Source: Parvularia atlantis (taxonomy: Eukaryota; Opisthokonta; Rotosphaerida). From it: a stretch of 32,387 bases of DNA. Position 1 is the first letter of the stretch. Every line of letters begins with the position of its first letter. This document shows, piece after piece, positions 1 to 9,276 of this stretch. Below the pieces are notes generated by a model. That model was not told the DNA's origin. It saw only the letters and a program-made list of their open reading frames with translations, and ran no database searches. The translations under genes were made by a program, and so were the position numbers. The stretch spans positions 1 through 32,387 of the forward strand of contig CALSCO010000849.1 in the NCBI GenBank assembly GCA_943704415.1, given 5' to 3'.

Positions 1-1111
1 GCCCATGATCACGGCAAAGAAGACGTTGACAATCTGGCCGGCCGTGATCTCGCCGTCGCGGATGAGCGTCGCGCCGTAGTAGAAGGCGATGCCGTAGGAG
101 CAGAGCATGACGAGGAAGATGAAGCCCATGGACAGGCCACGGAAGTGTCCGCCGCGGACGAGCGCGCGACGCGCCTCGGCCGTACCGACGCTGAAGCGGA
201 CCATCTCGCGGTCCTGGCCGTTGAACGCGGTGACGGTGCGCATGGATGAGAGCACCTGGAGAAGCGCTTGAGTGGCGGAGAGCAAGGCGCGCGTGAGCGG
301 GCACACCTCCTCGGCGACGGCGCCAGCCTTGGCGAAGGCGCTCTGGCCGCGCGTGCTCATGCTCGAGAGGACCGAGCCCATGACGGCGCCGGCGGCGGCG
401 AGGAGCGGCACGACCGAGAGGATGACAAGGGCCATCTTCCAGCTGCGCGTGAAGCCGACGACGAAGCCGGCCACAAACATGGTCAGGAACTGGATGGCGT
501 TTGCGGCCTTGCCGCCCATGCCCTCCTGGATCACGAGCACGTCGCTGCGACGCAATGAGCGCGGCCCGTGTGAGCGAACGTGCGCGCACGCGATCGGAAT
601 ACCCGGCGATGCGCGTGGTCAGCTCGCCCGACTGCGTCTTGTCGAACCAGCCCATCTCCTGGCGGATGATGGCGCGGAGGTAGAGCGTGCGGATGCGGTC
701 GGCCTGGCGCGCGGCGACGAGCGAGAAGAGGGCAATCTGCGCCGTGCCGCACACGAACGCCGCGACGGCGACCATCGAGAGGAAGAAGCACGCGTTGCCG
801 ACCACCTCGACGACGCTCGCGCCCGGGCGGAAGCCGTCGATGAGGTTGCCGAAGGCGATGGTCATCACGGGCTGCGTCGCGCCCGTCCCGCCCGCCGCGA
901 GCACGCCGAGGAGCAGCAGCAGCACCTCGAACGGCGTCGCGAAGCGCCACAGCCGGTACAGCGGCACGGCCGGCGCCTTCTTCTTCTTCTCGGGCTCGGC
1001 GTCGGCGGCGGGATAAGCGGGATCGGCGGCGGCGGGCTCGGCGGCGGCCGGCACCACGCCGAGCTCGACCGAGGCGCTCGCGGCGTCGCCCACGAGGCGC
1101 GCAGACGACAT
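1..1111 (-). CDS. ABCB (P-glycoprotein-type) ABC transporter, 5' part, cut by window edge
   Basis: Exons on the minus strand are 603-1111, 307-544 and <1-255; introns are 545-602 and 256-306; 334 residues are in the window. The start is the ATG at 1111. A Lys-rich stretch (EKKKKAP) precedes TM1, followed by the ABCB signature region with LPLMTIxFGN-like residues (TQPVMTIAFGNLIDGF). Next come intracellular helix motifs RQEMGWFD and GELTTRIAG and the AFAKAGAVAEEV / RTVTAFNGQ segment typical of transmembrane domain 1 in P-glycoprotein relatives. The piece stops at about TM6, before the first nucleotide-binding domain. Family role: ATP-driven export of lipids, toxins or peptides across the plasma or organelle membrane. 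Both splice joins restore family motifs (IAG|DVLVIQEG and AEE|VLSSMRT). It lies in tandem with TRM13, 167 bases downstream of that gene's stop. Whether it is a full or half transporter cannot be seen here, but the N-terminus resembles full-length ABCB1-like proteins. Confidence 0.9.
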   Translation of the reverse strand, partial: MSSARLVGDAASASVELGVVPAAAEPAAADPAYPAADAEPEKKKKAPAVPLYRLWRFATPFEVLLLLLGVLAAGGTGATQPVMTIAFGNLIDGFRPGASVVEVVGNACFFLSMVAVAAFVCGTAQIALFSLVAARQADRIRTLYLRAIIRQEMGWFDKTQSGELTTRIAGYSDRVRARSLTRAALIASQRRARDPGGHGRQGRKRHPVPDHVCGRLRRRLHAQLEDGPCHPLGRAAPRRRRRRHGLGPLEHEHARPERLRQGWRRRRGGVPAHARLALRHSSASPGALIHAHRHRVQRPGPRDGPLQRRYGRGASRARPRRTLPWPVHGLHLPRHALLLRHRLLLRRDAHPRRRDHGRPDCQRLLCRDHG

Positions 1112-1140
1112 GTTCGGGCGAATCGAAAGCAGCTGATTCG

Positions 1141-1148
1141 TGACGTCA
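1141..1148. promoter_or_regulatory. CRE-like palindrome TGACGTCA upstream of the ABCB gene
   Basis: A perfect TGACGTCA octamer lies 29 bases upstream of the ABCB start codon. It sits in the 167-base gap that must hold this gene's promoter. In animals and fungi this is the binding site of CREB/ATF-type bZIP factors. Function here is inferred from position only. A near-match to the GAAAC-N5-GTTTC motif seen elsewhere in the window lies 30 bases further upstream, at 1179-1193. Confidence 0.4.
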
Positions 1149-1278
1149 GAGCACGTGCCAGCCTGCGCCAGATCTGATGAAACCGATCGATTCCCCCGGT
1201 CGCATAGCAACCGTTTGAACCGTGTCTCATCCTGCTTTCTCAGGGTTGTCCGAGTTCCTGCGGCACGGCACGGCGAGC

Positions 1279-2667
1279 TCAACGACGGCGCACACAGAGG
1301 AGGGCGTTCTCAGGGGAGACGGTGGAAGGGATGTAGGGGACGAGCTCGGCGTGCGGGGCGAGGAAGCGGCGGCGGCCCTCGTCGAGAACGCGCCGGCAGA
1401 GCAGGCCGAGGTGCATGCGGCGGTCGCGCGGGAGGGCGGCGACAAAGGCGAGGCCGCTGTCGTGCTCGTCGTCGTGGCTGTCTTGCTCGTCAGCTTGCTG
1501 CTCGGCGGGCGCATCGGGCGAATCGTGCTCACGCTCGACGGACGACGTCGGCCCACACACGGCCCACGCGCACATCCACGCCAGCACCGCAAACTCGCGC
1601 CGCCCGAGCCCGAGCGCGCGCAGGTACGGCTTGCCGGCGTAGGCGCGCCACGTGCAGCGGTGGCGGCAACAAGGCGCGACGGCGAGGCCTGCGACGTGCG
1701 ACGCGAATGTGTCAGTCAGGTCGACCCGCAGCGACGACGGCACCGCACCGACAGCGCGACGCGCCGCTGCGAAAGCGCGCAGGGCCATGTCGGTCGCAGC
1801 GCCGCAGAGGTGCTTGCCGACGACGACAATCTCGCGCTGCGTGCCGGCCTCGTCGTCGACGCGGTCGAGGTCGACGTCGCGCAGGTCCAGCTCGAGCCGC
1901 ACGTGGCCCGGCTGGCGCATGCCGCGGTCCGCGCGCCGGCGCCCGCCGCGGCCCTGGTCGAGCATCACGATGTGCGGCGCGCCGTAGACCTCGCTCAGCA
2001 GTAGCGCGAGGTAGCCGCGGCCCGCGCCGGCCTCGACGAAGCAGCGTCCGGCGACGTCCGGCAGCAGCGCGAGGCGGTGCAGGTGGCCGGCGATGGCGGC
2101 CTGCTGCGCCGTGTGCTTGTGCTGGCTGCGGACGAGCACCGGCGTCCCGCGCGTCGTCGTCTGCTCGCGCCCGGCGCGCCCCTCGGGCTGCACCCACGCG
2201 GCACACTCGGCCGGGCACAGCGTCTCGGCCGGATCGGGCAGCGCGCCGCCGAGCGCCGCCGCCGAGCGCTCGACGACGGCCACGAGCCGTGCCCAGTCGG
2301 CCGGGGCCATCGCGGCGGCGGCGGCGCGTCCCGTCACGGCCAGCTGCTGCTCGTCGTCGTCGCCGCCGCCGTCGTCGTCGTCGTCGTCCGAGCCCGCGTT
2401 GGCGCCGTCACGCCGGCACGCACCCGTGGCCGCATCGAGCTCGCGCCGGCGCACGGCGACCGGGCAGACGCGCAGGTGCGCCTCGAGGTCGTCGCGGCGG
2501 ACGGTGTGGCGCGCGTCGGCCGGGCAGGGCGCGCGCGCGTCCGGGTCGAGGTGCTCGCCGCAGAAGCGCTCGCCGGCGCGCGGCTGCAGCGGGCATCCGC
2601 GCCGCTTGGCCGTGATCCAGTGCGCACAGCGACGCGGCTCAGCTGCCATGTGCTGCGCTTGCCGCAT
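1279..2667 (-). CDS. TRM13: tRNA:m4X 2'-O-methyltransferase TRM13
   Basis: Intronless, 462 residues (456 if the second ATG at 2649 is used; that start lies just before the zinc finger). Order of domains: a TRM13-type CCCH zinc finger (CAHWITAKRRGC...FCGEH, residues about 14-40); a CHHC U11-48K-type finger (CPADARH...HLRVC, about 48-69); an acidic Asp/Gly/Gln linker; then the methyltransferase domain. That domain has FVEAGAGRGYLALLL (SAM motif I), VVVGKHLCGAATDMALR, and GLAVAPCCRHRCTWRAYAGKPYL, all hallmarks of the family. TRM13 methylates the 2'-OH of nucleotide 4 in the acceptor stem of tRNA-Pro, -Gly and -His. The gene is divergent from the glycosyltransferase gene across a 694-base spacer. 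The linker contains a (GAC)n run. Identification is secure; only the choice of start is open. Confidence 0.95.
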   Translation of the reverse strand: MRQAQHMAAEPRRCAHWITAKRRGCPLQPRAGERFCGEHLDPDARAPCPADARHTVRRDDLEAHLRVCPVAVRRRELDAATGACRRDGANAGSDDDDDDGGGDDDEQQLAVTGRAAAAAMAPADWARLVAVVERSAAALGGALPDPAETLCPAECAAWVQPEGRAGREQTTTRGTPVLVRSQHKHTAQQAAIAGHLHRLALLPDVAGRCFVEAGAGRGYLALLLSEVYGAPHIVMLDQGRGGRRRADRGMRQPGHVRLELDLRDVDLDRVDDEAGTQREIVVVGKHLCGAATDMALRAFAAARRAVGAVPSSLRVDLTDTFASHVAGLAVAPCCRHRCTWRAYAGKPYLRALGLGRREFAVLAWMCAWAVCGPTSSVEREHDSPDAPAEQQADEQDSHDDEHDSGLAFVAALPRDRRMHLGLLCRRVLDEGRRRFLAPHAELVPYIPSTVSPENALLCVRRR

Positions 2668-2881
2668 CCGATGGGCGCGATATCTCCCGTGCTCCCGCCG
2701 CTGGCGTGGCCCCTGATGCCTTTTACCTCGTCCGCGCTGCGATGGCGCACAAATTTCCGTCGCTTCTTGCGCGGTCCGCGAGGGAGCCGGGTGCGACAGC
2801 TCGCCGCCGCCCGCGCACGCGCGACCCCAAGCTGTCGTCTTTCCACCTCGCAGTGCGCCCTGCAGGGCAGTGGCAGCTGGC

Positions 2882-2906
2882 GTTTCAGGCTCAAACCGCC
2901 CGTTTC
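2882..2906. promoter_or_regulatory. Array of alternating GTTTC / CAAAC half-sites with 10-base period
   Basis: Half-sites GTTTC (2882), CAAAC (2892) and GTTTC (2902) follow each other at exact 10-base steps with alternating orientation and GC-rich 5-base spacers. The right pair matches the GAAAC-N5-GTTTC palindromes at 8964-8978 and 23535-23549. A 10-base phase would put all sites on one face of the helix. No binding factor is known to me for this pattern; a regulatory role is inferred. Confidence 0.4.
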
Positions 2907-3271
2907 CGGCCCCTCAGACTTCCTCTCTCGCGCACACGTGGCCGCCCTCCTAATTACACACGCGCCTCTGCCGCGCCACGCGCTTCGCCCTCCCCGCCGG
3001 CCAACGCGCGTACACGCCCCCCCAGACGTCCGAGCGCACGCCGGTCCCGCCGCAGCAAGCCGCACGCGCCGCGCATCCCGCACGCGGCCGTTCTCGAAGG
3101 CCTGCGAGTTCGGTCGGAACCCGCCTCCCCGTGCCGCCCCAACCACCCCCTCCGCCAGCCACGGCGCCCCCACGGCAGCTCGACTCGTCCGCGACGCGGG
3201 TCGCGTCCCCTCGCGCGGGCAAGAGCGCGTCGGCTTCGCCAGTGGCAGGTGCGACGCCGCGTGGCATCGCC

Positions 3272-3293
3272 GTCGCGGCCGCGTTTCACGTGC
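3272..3293 (+). promoter_or_regulatory. Shared upstream block with core GTTTCACGTGC (copy 1)
   Basis: This 22-base block lies 69 bases upstream of the glycosyltransferase ATG. It matches 8591-8612, upstream of the zinc-finger gene, at 21 of 22 positions. Its 3' half contains the palindromic E-box CACGTG, which is bound by bHLH or bZIP factors in other eukaryotes. Both copies are in the same orientation relative to the downstream gene. Confidence 0.45.
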
Positions 3294-3361
3294 CGCTTCG
3301 CACGCCGGTCTCTCGCGCGCCGCAACCCGCAGGCGACGCGGCCGGGCTGCTCGGGCTCAAC

Positions 3362-3858
3362 ATGATGTTCAAGATGAACCGGCGCATCATGCTCTTCTGC
3401 GCGGGCGTGTTTGTGCTGCTCCTGCTCAACTTCATCTTCCTCTGGTCGACCAGCGCCGGTTCCTCGTCCGTCCCGGTGATCTACTCGTCGTCGCAGCACT
3501 CATCGGTGCGCGCCCCGCGCACGCGCCCCGCCCCGCACACGTCTCACCGGGCGCGCAGAGGAGTGCGGCGCGCTCGGGGAGAGGCCTCGCCGCTGACGAC
3601 GTCGCGCCGGAGACGGGCGCGCAGCTAACCGTCTGGACGATCCTGCGCGACCTCAAGAGCCCCGTACGTCACGCGCATCATCCCAGGGCGGCACCGCTCA
3701 CGCACACACGCGCGCAGGACGACGAGAGCTTCGACCAGGTCGCGTGGCTCGAGCAGATGCACACGTACAACGCGATCAACGCGTGGCTGGCGCTCGACGG
3801 CGCGAGCGTGATCATGTTTGGCAAGGACACGTCGTGCGCGATCGCGCTCAAGGTGCGG

Positions 3859-3909
<51 letters not shown>

Positions 3910-6900
3910 GTGCCCATGCGCTGACTTTGTGCGCGCAGTACGTGAGTCGCTACCCGGGCCGCGCCGTGTGCGAGCCGATCCCGTGCATCAATGACGAGTA
4001 CAAGGTGTGCCGCGCACGCGGCTGCGCTCGCCGCTCGGCCGCTCACGATGCGCACGTGCGTATGCCCAGGTCCCGCAGTACGACTGCCTGTTTGCACGCG
4101 CTGCCGAGCTTGCCGCGACCGAGTTCCTCATGTACTCCAACTCGGACATGATGTATATTGATGACCTGCTGCTCGCGCTGCAAAAGGTGCGCGTGTGCCA
4201 CGCCGGTCCGATGCGCGCGCGTGCTCACGCGCCCGCCCGGCCAGGTCGCGGCCGAGAATGAGGACTTTCTCATGGTCGGGCAGCGCATGGACGTGCTCAT
4301 CCCGCGTATGCTCGACTTTAGCGACCCCGAGTGGCAGGCGGTGCGCGCGCACGCGCGCGCGGCCGTGCTCGCCGGCTAGCGCGCTCACGCGCCCGCAGAG
4401 CCTGCTGGAGCACGTGGACAAGTACGGCGTGCCGCACGGCAAATACGGCATCGACTACTTCCTGTACCGCACGGCGTACTCGCGCGAGATGCCGCCGTTC
4501 CTGGTCGGGCGGGTGCGCAGCACGATGCGCGCGGCGATTGCACACGTGGACTCACGCGCCCCGCACCGAGCAGGTCCGCTGGGACAACTGGCTGCTGGCG
4601 CAGTACATCGGCAGCCAGGATGCGGTGGCCGTGGACGCAACCGCGGTCGTGACGGCCGTGCACCTGAACCACATGAAGGTGAGGCTGCGGCGGCCAGCGA
4701 GTGCGCTGTTCACGCGGCGGACGCAGGTCGGCGGCTCGCACAACCGCACTGGCACCGAGTACAACATCAACCTCACGCTCGGCCCGGGCGTCACGGTCGA
4801 CCCAAAGAAGATCGGTGACATCGAGAGCACAGACCTGATCCTCCTGCCCAACTCGGTGCCGACGTCGGCCTCGAACTCGCTCAAGACGCGCAGGGTGCGT
4901 CGCAGCGCGGTCAGCGTGCGCGCGCCCATCACTCACGGTGCGTCGCAGCCCGGCTGCCCGGACTGCTTCGTCAAGCGCCGCGAGCAGTCGCTGGACGTCA
5001 TGCTGTACAAGCACGCGGTCGACCGCACGGTCATCATCGCGACGGTCAACTCTGGGTGCGCGCACGCGCGCTGGCGGCTGTGCGTGTGCGCGGACAACTC
5101 ACGCGCCGGCCAGATACCTTGACTTTGCGCTCAACTGGCTGTGCTCGCTCAAGCGCGTGGGCCTGCGCAACTACCTGTTCCATGCGGTCGACGAGCAGAT
5201 GTACCAGACGCTGCGCGACCGCGGCCTGCCCGTGGTCTACTACGAGAGCGAGTACGCCAAGGTGTACCGGGCCGACCGCACGTGCGTCGCCGCCTGCGCG
5301 GGCTGACTGGCTGATGGGCTCACACGCATACGCGCGCGCAGGCTTGGCGATGCGCTCCCGTACGGTTCGGTCGAGTACCAGGCCGTGATGAACAGCCGGA
5401 CCGAGTTTGTCTACCGCGTGATGCAGAAGGGCTACAGCGTGCTCCTGTGCGACGTCGACACGCTCTTCCTGCGCAACCCGCTGCCGCACTTTGACATGAA
5501 GCTCGACATCCAGGGTGCGCATACCGCGCGTTTGTGCCGGCCGGTGTGCCTCACACACGCGCGCAGGCGGCGTGCACAAGGGCAGCAAGATCACGGGCGG
5601 GTTCATCTTCTTCAACTCGACGCCCAAGGCGCGCTCGCTGTGGATCAAGGTGCTCATGCAGGCACGTCGCGTGGTGTGCGTGCGTGGGGAGGCGCAGGTG
5701 CTCACCCGCACGCGCGCGCAGCACCGCGAGGTGTTTCAGAAGATCCAGAAGGACCCAAACTTTGACCCGCACTCGATGACCGAGCAGGAGCTGGTCAACG
5801 AGCTGCTCAAGACCAACACGGACGTCAAGTGGGGCACGATCCCGGAGAGTATCATTGCCGACGGCAAGCGCTTCTTCATCGACAAGCTTGTGCTGCGCCA
5901 AGGCGAGTGGCCGTTCGTCGTGCACAACAACTACGTCGTCGGGCACGACAACAAGAAGGAGCGCTTCGTCAACGCGTCGATGTGGCTGCTGAACGAGGTG
6001 CGGCGCCCCGCTCGTGCCCCGGCGTCGGCGTGACGCGGACGCCTGTCCGCCCCCTTGCGTGCGCAGGACATGTCGTGCCGCGCCTTCCCGCGCTACCTGC
6101 CGCCGCCGCCCAAGGACGCCTACTCGATGACGTTCAAGGTGCGCGGTGCCCTCTGCGCCCGCAGCGCACGGCTGACGCACGCGCGGCCGCAGATCATCGC
6201 CTTCAACCGGCCCAAGTCGCTCACGCGCCTGCTCGAGTCGCTGATCGACAACGACTTTGAGGGCGACAACATCGACCTGGACTTTTACATCGACGCGGCG
6301 GGCGAGGACGCGCTGCAGGAGGACCCGGATGTGGAGGCCGATCGCGAGCAGGTGATCCAGATCGCGGACGCGTTCGAGTGGCCGCACGGGCGCAAGCGTG
6401 TGGTCGTGCGCGAGAAAGTGCGCGCGCCCCGCGCCGCCTCTCCGCGCGCTGCTGCGCTCACGCTGGCGTCCCTCGCGCGCGCGCCAGCACCTCGGTCTGG
6501 TGACGCAGTGGCTCAACGCGTGGTTCCCGACCAGCGACGGCGAGATGGCGCTGTTTCTCGAGGACGACAACACGGTCGTGAAGGGCTTCTACCCGTTCCT
6601 GAAGAGCGCACTGCTGCACTATTACTACAACCCGGACAACTACGACCCGCGCGTGTTTGGCTTCAACCTGCAGCACCAGCACATGATCCCGGGCAAGTAC
6701 CCGACCAAGCCGTCGTCGCTGCTCGCGCCCACGACGTACTACTACAAGTACCAGCTCCTGTCGACGTGGGGGCCGGTGTTCTTCCCGCAGCACTGGAGCG
6801 ACTTTATCACGTGGTACGCCGACCGAAGCGGCGACCCAAGTTTTGTGCCGCTCTTCTCCAACATGGTCACAAACGAGTGGTTCCTGAAGGTGCACCCGGC

Positions 6901-7258
6901 CCCCGTGCGCGCCTCCCGCTGCGTGGCTGACGCTGCGTACGCGCAGCGCGGCGGCGGGCGGTCGGTCTGGTCGGCGTGGTTCATGCGCTACGCGGCCGAG
7001 CGCGGGCTGTACGCGATATACACCAACTTCCCGAACGAGGAGTCGTTCATCGTCAACTACCGCGACAAGGGTGTCAACTTCAAGGAGGACAAGGGCCCGA
7101 ACGGCAATCCAGTGACGGAGCTGACGGACGACATGCTCAGCTTCCCGCCAGGCCACGAGCTGCCGATCTACGACTTCCACTTCAACGAGATTGTCGAAGA
7201 CCCGGCGATCCTGGAGGACCGCGGGCTGTACGCGGACCCGCTTGTGGAGCTGCACTGA
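3362..7258 (+). CDS. Type II membrane protein with three glycosyltransferase-like modules
   Basis: Eighteen exons: 3362-3505, 3559-3663, 3718-3852, 3939-4004, 4070-4186, 4245-4340, 4399-4512, 4574-4678, 4727-4894, 4949-5055, 5114-5281, 5342-5514, 5567-5673, 5722-5997, 6067-6138, 6193-6417, 6488-6889, 6947-7258. They give 963 residues. A signal anchor (residues about 8-24, LFCAGVFVLLLLNFIFL) follows a short basic tail, the topology of Golgi transferases. Module 1 (about 70-370) has FLMYSNSDMMYID, a likely metal-binding DxD-type site. Module 2 (about 390-620) matches nucleotide-diphospho-sugar transferases (Pfam Nucleotid_trans) with CDVDTLFLRNP and GGFIFFNSTP. Module 3 (about 650-963) resembles GNT-I-like enzymes, with IIAFNRPKSLTRLLESL and LFLEDDN. 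Sugar donor and acceptor are unknown. Exon 13 could instead end at a GC donor (CAG|GCACGT, 5662), removing four residues. The start at 3362 puts the anchor near the N-terminus; 3131 is an in-frame alternative. Confidence 0.85.
3861..3907 (+). repeat. (CT)23 dinucleotide repeat inside an intron
   Basis: An uninterrupted CT repeat lies in the third intron (3853-3938) of the glycosyltransferase gene, just after the GTGCGG donor. It more than half fills that 86-base intron, one of the longest in the window. Runs of this kind are length-variable in most genomes and could alter intron size. Confidence 0.95.
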
Positions 7259-7326
7259 GCGCGGGCGTGAGCGAGCGGGACATGGCGGGTGTACAGCTGA
7301 AAGCACGTTCATTGACTGATCAACTG

Positions 7327-7615
7327 ATGGCGAACCGCTGGGACGAGAAGCGCTTCCGCGGTGCGGACCGAGCGATGCGCCGCCGCCAGTGCCGCCGACA
7401 CGGCTGCTGATCGCGCACGACAGGCAACTGGGCGCCGGACGTGAAGGTGCCGGTGCAGCGCTTCCTGCCGACGCCGCCGCCTCCCAAGCCCAAGGAGCAG
7501 GACGCCGCGCCGCCGCCGCCCGCGCCGGCCCCACCGCGTAGCGAGCGCGCGCCGCCCGCGGCCAAGGCGCCGGGCGCCGTCAACATCCGCGATCGGTGCG
7601 CGCCGCCGTTCGCCG

Positions 7616-7646
<31 letters not shown>

Positions 7647-8330
7647 GGGCTGCGCGTGACGGCGGCGCGCGGACGGCAGCAACAACGACTACCGTGCGTA
7701 CATCGCGCCCGACGGCGAGTGCGTCAACAACGCGGGCCAGGTGCTCGGTGCGTGCCGCTCCTCCGTGCGCCGTCGGGTGGCAGCGCGCGCTGAGCACGCC
7801 GCAGGCTTCATCAACAAGGACTCGGGCGAGTGCGGCTCGGCGTGCGTGTGGCGCGCGCGGACGGCGCCGGTGGGCTCACGGCGCGCATCGGCAGCGACGA
7901 GGAGTTCCTGGGCGCGGTCGAGGAGCAGGTCGGCACCAACACACTCGTGGTCAAGGACAACCTCGGCGCGACCGTCGGCACCGTGGACCAGGGCCGGGCG
8001 CTGGTGCGCGCCGTCGCTGCCCGACGTGGTCGGAGCTGATCGGCGGCGCCAGGTGCACGACGGCGACGGCAAGATCGTCGCCGAGGTGCAGAACAGCGGC
8101 GAGGTGTACGGCCACGCCGGCACGTACCTCGGCTGCTTCGAAGGCTTCACCTTCCGCGAGATGCGCGTGCGTGCGGCAGGCGTGCGTGTGCGCGTGCGAT
8201 GCTGACGGCTTGTGCGCGCAGACGATCGCGCTGTACCTGCTGCTCATCGACCCGGGCATGTGCGTTGCCTCCGAGTTGGCGTGTCGCGTCGTGCTAACTC
8301 ACGTGCAGGCTGAGCGAGACCGAGGGCTGA
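7327..8330 (+). CDS. Unknown protein with imperfect GxxVGxV-type repeats
   Basis: Eight exons: 7327-7360, 7424-7595, 7680-7747, 7805-7841, 7895-8003, 8053-8166, 8222-8259, 8309-8330. They give 197 residues, and every join keeps the frame. The N-terminus (MANRWDEKRFRGNWAP...) runs into a Pro-rich linker (residues about 25-60). The rest is a series of short motifs: DGECVNNAGQVLGFI, NLGATVGTVDQG, DGDGKIVAEVQNSG, HAGTYLGCFEGFTF, each a Gly-turn plus a V/I-G-x-V strand. This recalls the DUF3659-type repeat of fungal proteins, but I cannot confirm it. The C-terminus has a hydrophobic helix (IALYLLLI) that is too short to call a membrane anchor with confidence. There is no signal peptide. The start codon lies 68 bases after the glycosyltransferase stop, on the same strand. 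No function is proposed. Confidence 0.7.
7618..7647 (+). repeat. (GTC)n trinucleotide repeat in an intron
   Basis: About ten GTC units lie in the second intron (7596-7679) of the unknown repeat-protein gene, between donor GTGCGC and acceptor ACGGCAG. Similar imperfect GTC runs occur in the LIS1 intron 16484-16572 and, as (GAC)n, in TRM13 and MSH6 coding sequence. Confidence 0.9.
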
Positions 8331-8590
8331 GGTGCAGCCGGCAGCACGACCACGCGGCAGGCGAGATTGCTCCGATTGGCGGGAGGGTCCACGCGGCGCA
8401 CCATCTCCACCGTGAGAGCACGCGCGCTATTTCCGGGTCCGCCGCCCCAACCCGACCGCCCACGCGCCCACCCTGCTGCCCACACGCGCTCGCACGCGCT
8501 CGCACGCGGCCGCGTCGGCACCCCGTGCGCCGCTGGCGCCTCGCTGCTGCTGCTGCGCGCGCCGCTTCCCACGCTGTGCTGCGACGGCCT

Positions 8591-8612
8591 GTCGCGGCCG
8601 TGTTTCACGTGC
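8591..8612 (+). promoter_or_regulatory. Shared upstream block with core GTTTCACGTGC (copy 2)
   Basis: This block is identical to 3272-3293 at 21 of 22 positions, including the CACGTG E-box. It lies 664 bases upstream of the zinc-finger start codon, in the same orientation as copy 1 relative to its gene. Confidence 0.4.
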
Positions 8613-8963
8613 TTCGCGCCCGCCGCTCCCTTGGCGATGGCGCCCGCGTGGCCGCCGCTGCGCATGGGCGCGCACGTGGGGGGGCGGGGACGGTGCTCGC
8701 GTGCGCAGGTGGGCCGTGGTGGTGCGCGTGGCCGGTGGTGCCGTGTGTACGCGCCAGGCTGGAGCCGTGTGCGCCGTGTGACGTCGCGCCCGTTGCTGAC
8801 CGCCCCGCCCACGGGCCATGTGGCCGCCTCGCTCCCGTCGTGCTGACCGCGCGTCGCCCCGCCTGTTGCCCCGCTGCGCTCTCGCTGTTGGCTGTGCCTC
8901 GCGCTCGCCGACAATGGGGCCGTTCACCCGCGGCGCTGCCGTGCTGGGCTGGCTGCAGCGGCT

Positions 8964-8978
8964 GAAACCGCGCGTTTC
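8964..8978. promoter_or_regulatory. GAAAC-CGCGC-GTTTC palindrome
   Basis: A perfect 5-base inverted repeat with a 5-base GC spacer, followed by GCGC so that the right arm also reads TTTCGCGC, an E2F-type site. It lies about 300 bases upstream of the zinc-finger ATG. It has the same layout as 2892-2906 and 23535-23549. Confidence 0.4.
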
Positions 8979-9276
8979 GCGCGCGTCGCGGGTGTGCAGC
9001 AGGCTAGGCCGCGACACTTGCGCCGCGCGTGTGGTCCAGCCCGACCCACTTTGCGGGTGCGCCGTCGGCCGCCTTATGCGCCGCGTCGGCCTGGGCGCCC
9101 ACTGCCCGGCCCACCGCTGCGCAATGCTGGCGTCGCACCGGACACTTCCCCCGTCGCCCGCGCGGCTCCCGCTGCGGCCCGCTCACCACCTCCGCGCGCG
9201 GCCGCACAGTGCTCACACGGCCCTGCCTTCCCCCCTGCACACGGCCCACTCGCCGCCACCCGCGAACGCCGCCCCG

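Larger units (their letters stand above)
2668..3361. promoter_or_regulatory. Divergent intergenic region between TRM13 and the glycosyltransferase gene
   Basis: This 694-base spacer holds the upstream regions of TRM13 (leftward) and the glycosyltransferase gene (rightward). No convincing gene is seen. Open frames here are Arg/Pro/Ala-rich and lack any recognisable domain. The rightward frame is open back to an ATG at 3131, which would add 77 Pro/Ala-rich residues to the glycosyltransferase. It contains a run of alternating GTTTC and (C/G)AAAC half-sites (2882-2906) and an E-box-like block (3272-3293) that is repeated upstream of the zinc-finger gene. Confidence 0.6.
8331..9276. promoter_or_regulatory. 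Long intergenic region upstream of the zinc-finger gene
   Basis: This 946-base stretch has no gene that I can support; it is the longest gap in the window. Open frames are Arg/Ala/Pro-rich and show no domain. An in-frame upstream ATG at 8818 could extend the zinc-finger protein by 153 low-complexity residues, but I think this is leader sequence. The stretch holds an inverted CCAAT box (GATTGG, about 8373-8378), the second copy of the GTTTCACGTGC block (8591-8612) and a GAAAC-N5-GTTTC palindrome (8964-8978). A large upstream region fits a regulated transcription-factor gene. Confidence 0.55.

Noticed and set aside
1140-2615. A 491-codon open frame on the plus strand opposite TRM13
   Set aside because: Arg/Ala/Gly-rich composition, no domain, fully antisense to a secure TRM13 gene. 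Long open antisense frames are expected at this GC content.
3131-3361. N-terminal extension of the glycosyltransferase from an ATG at 3131
   Set aside because: It would add 77 Pro/Ala-rich residues before the signal anchor and overlap the CACGTG block. A start at 3362 fits type II topology better, though this is not proven.
8818-9276. N-terminal extension of the zinc-finger protein from 8818
   Set aside because: It adds 153 low-complexity residues over a region holding regulatory-looking motifs; the ATG at 9277 begins a sensible acidic N-terminus.
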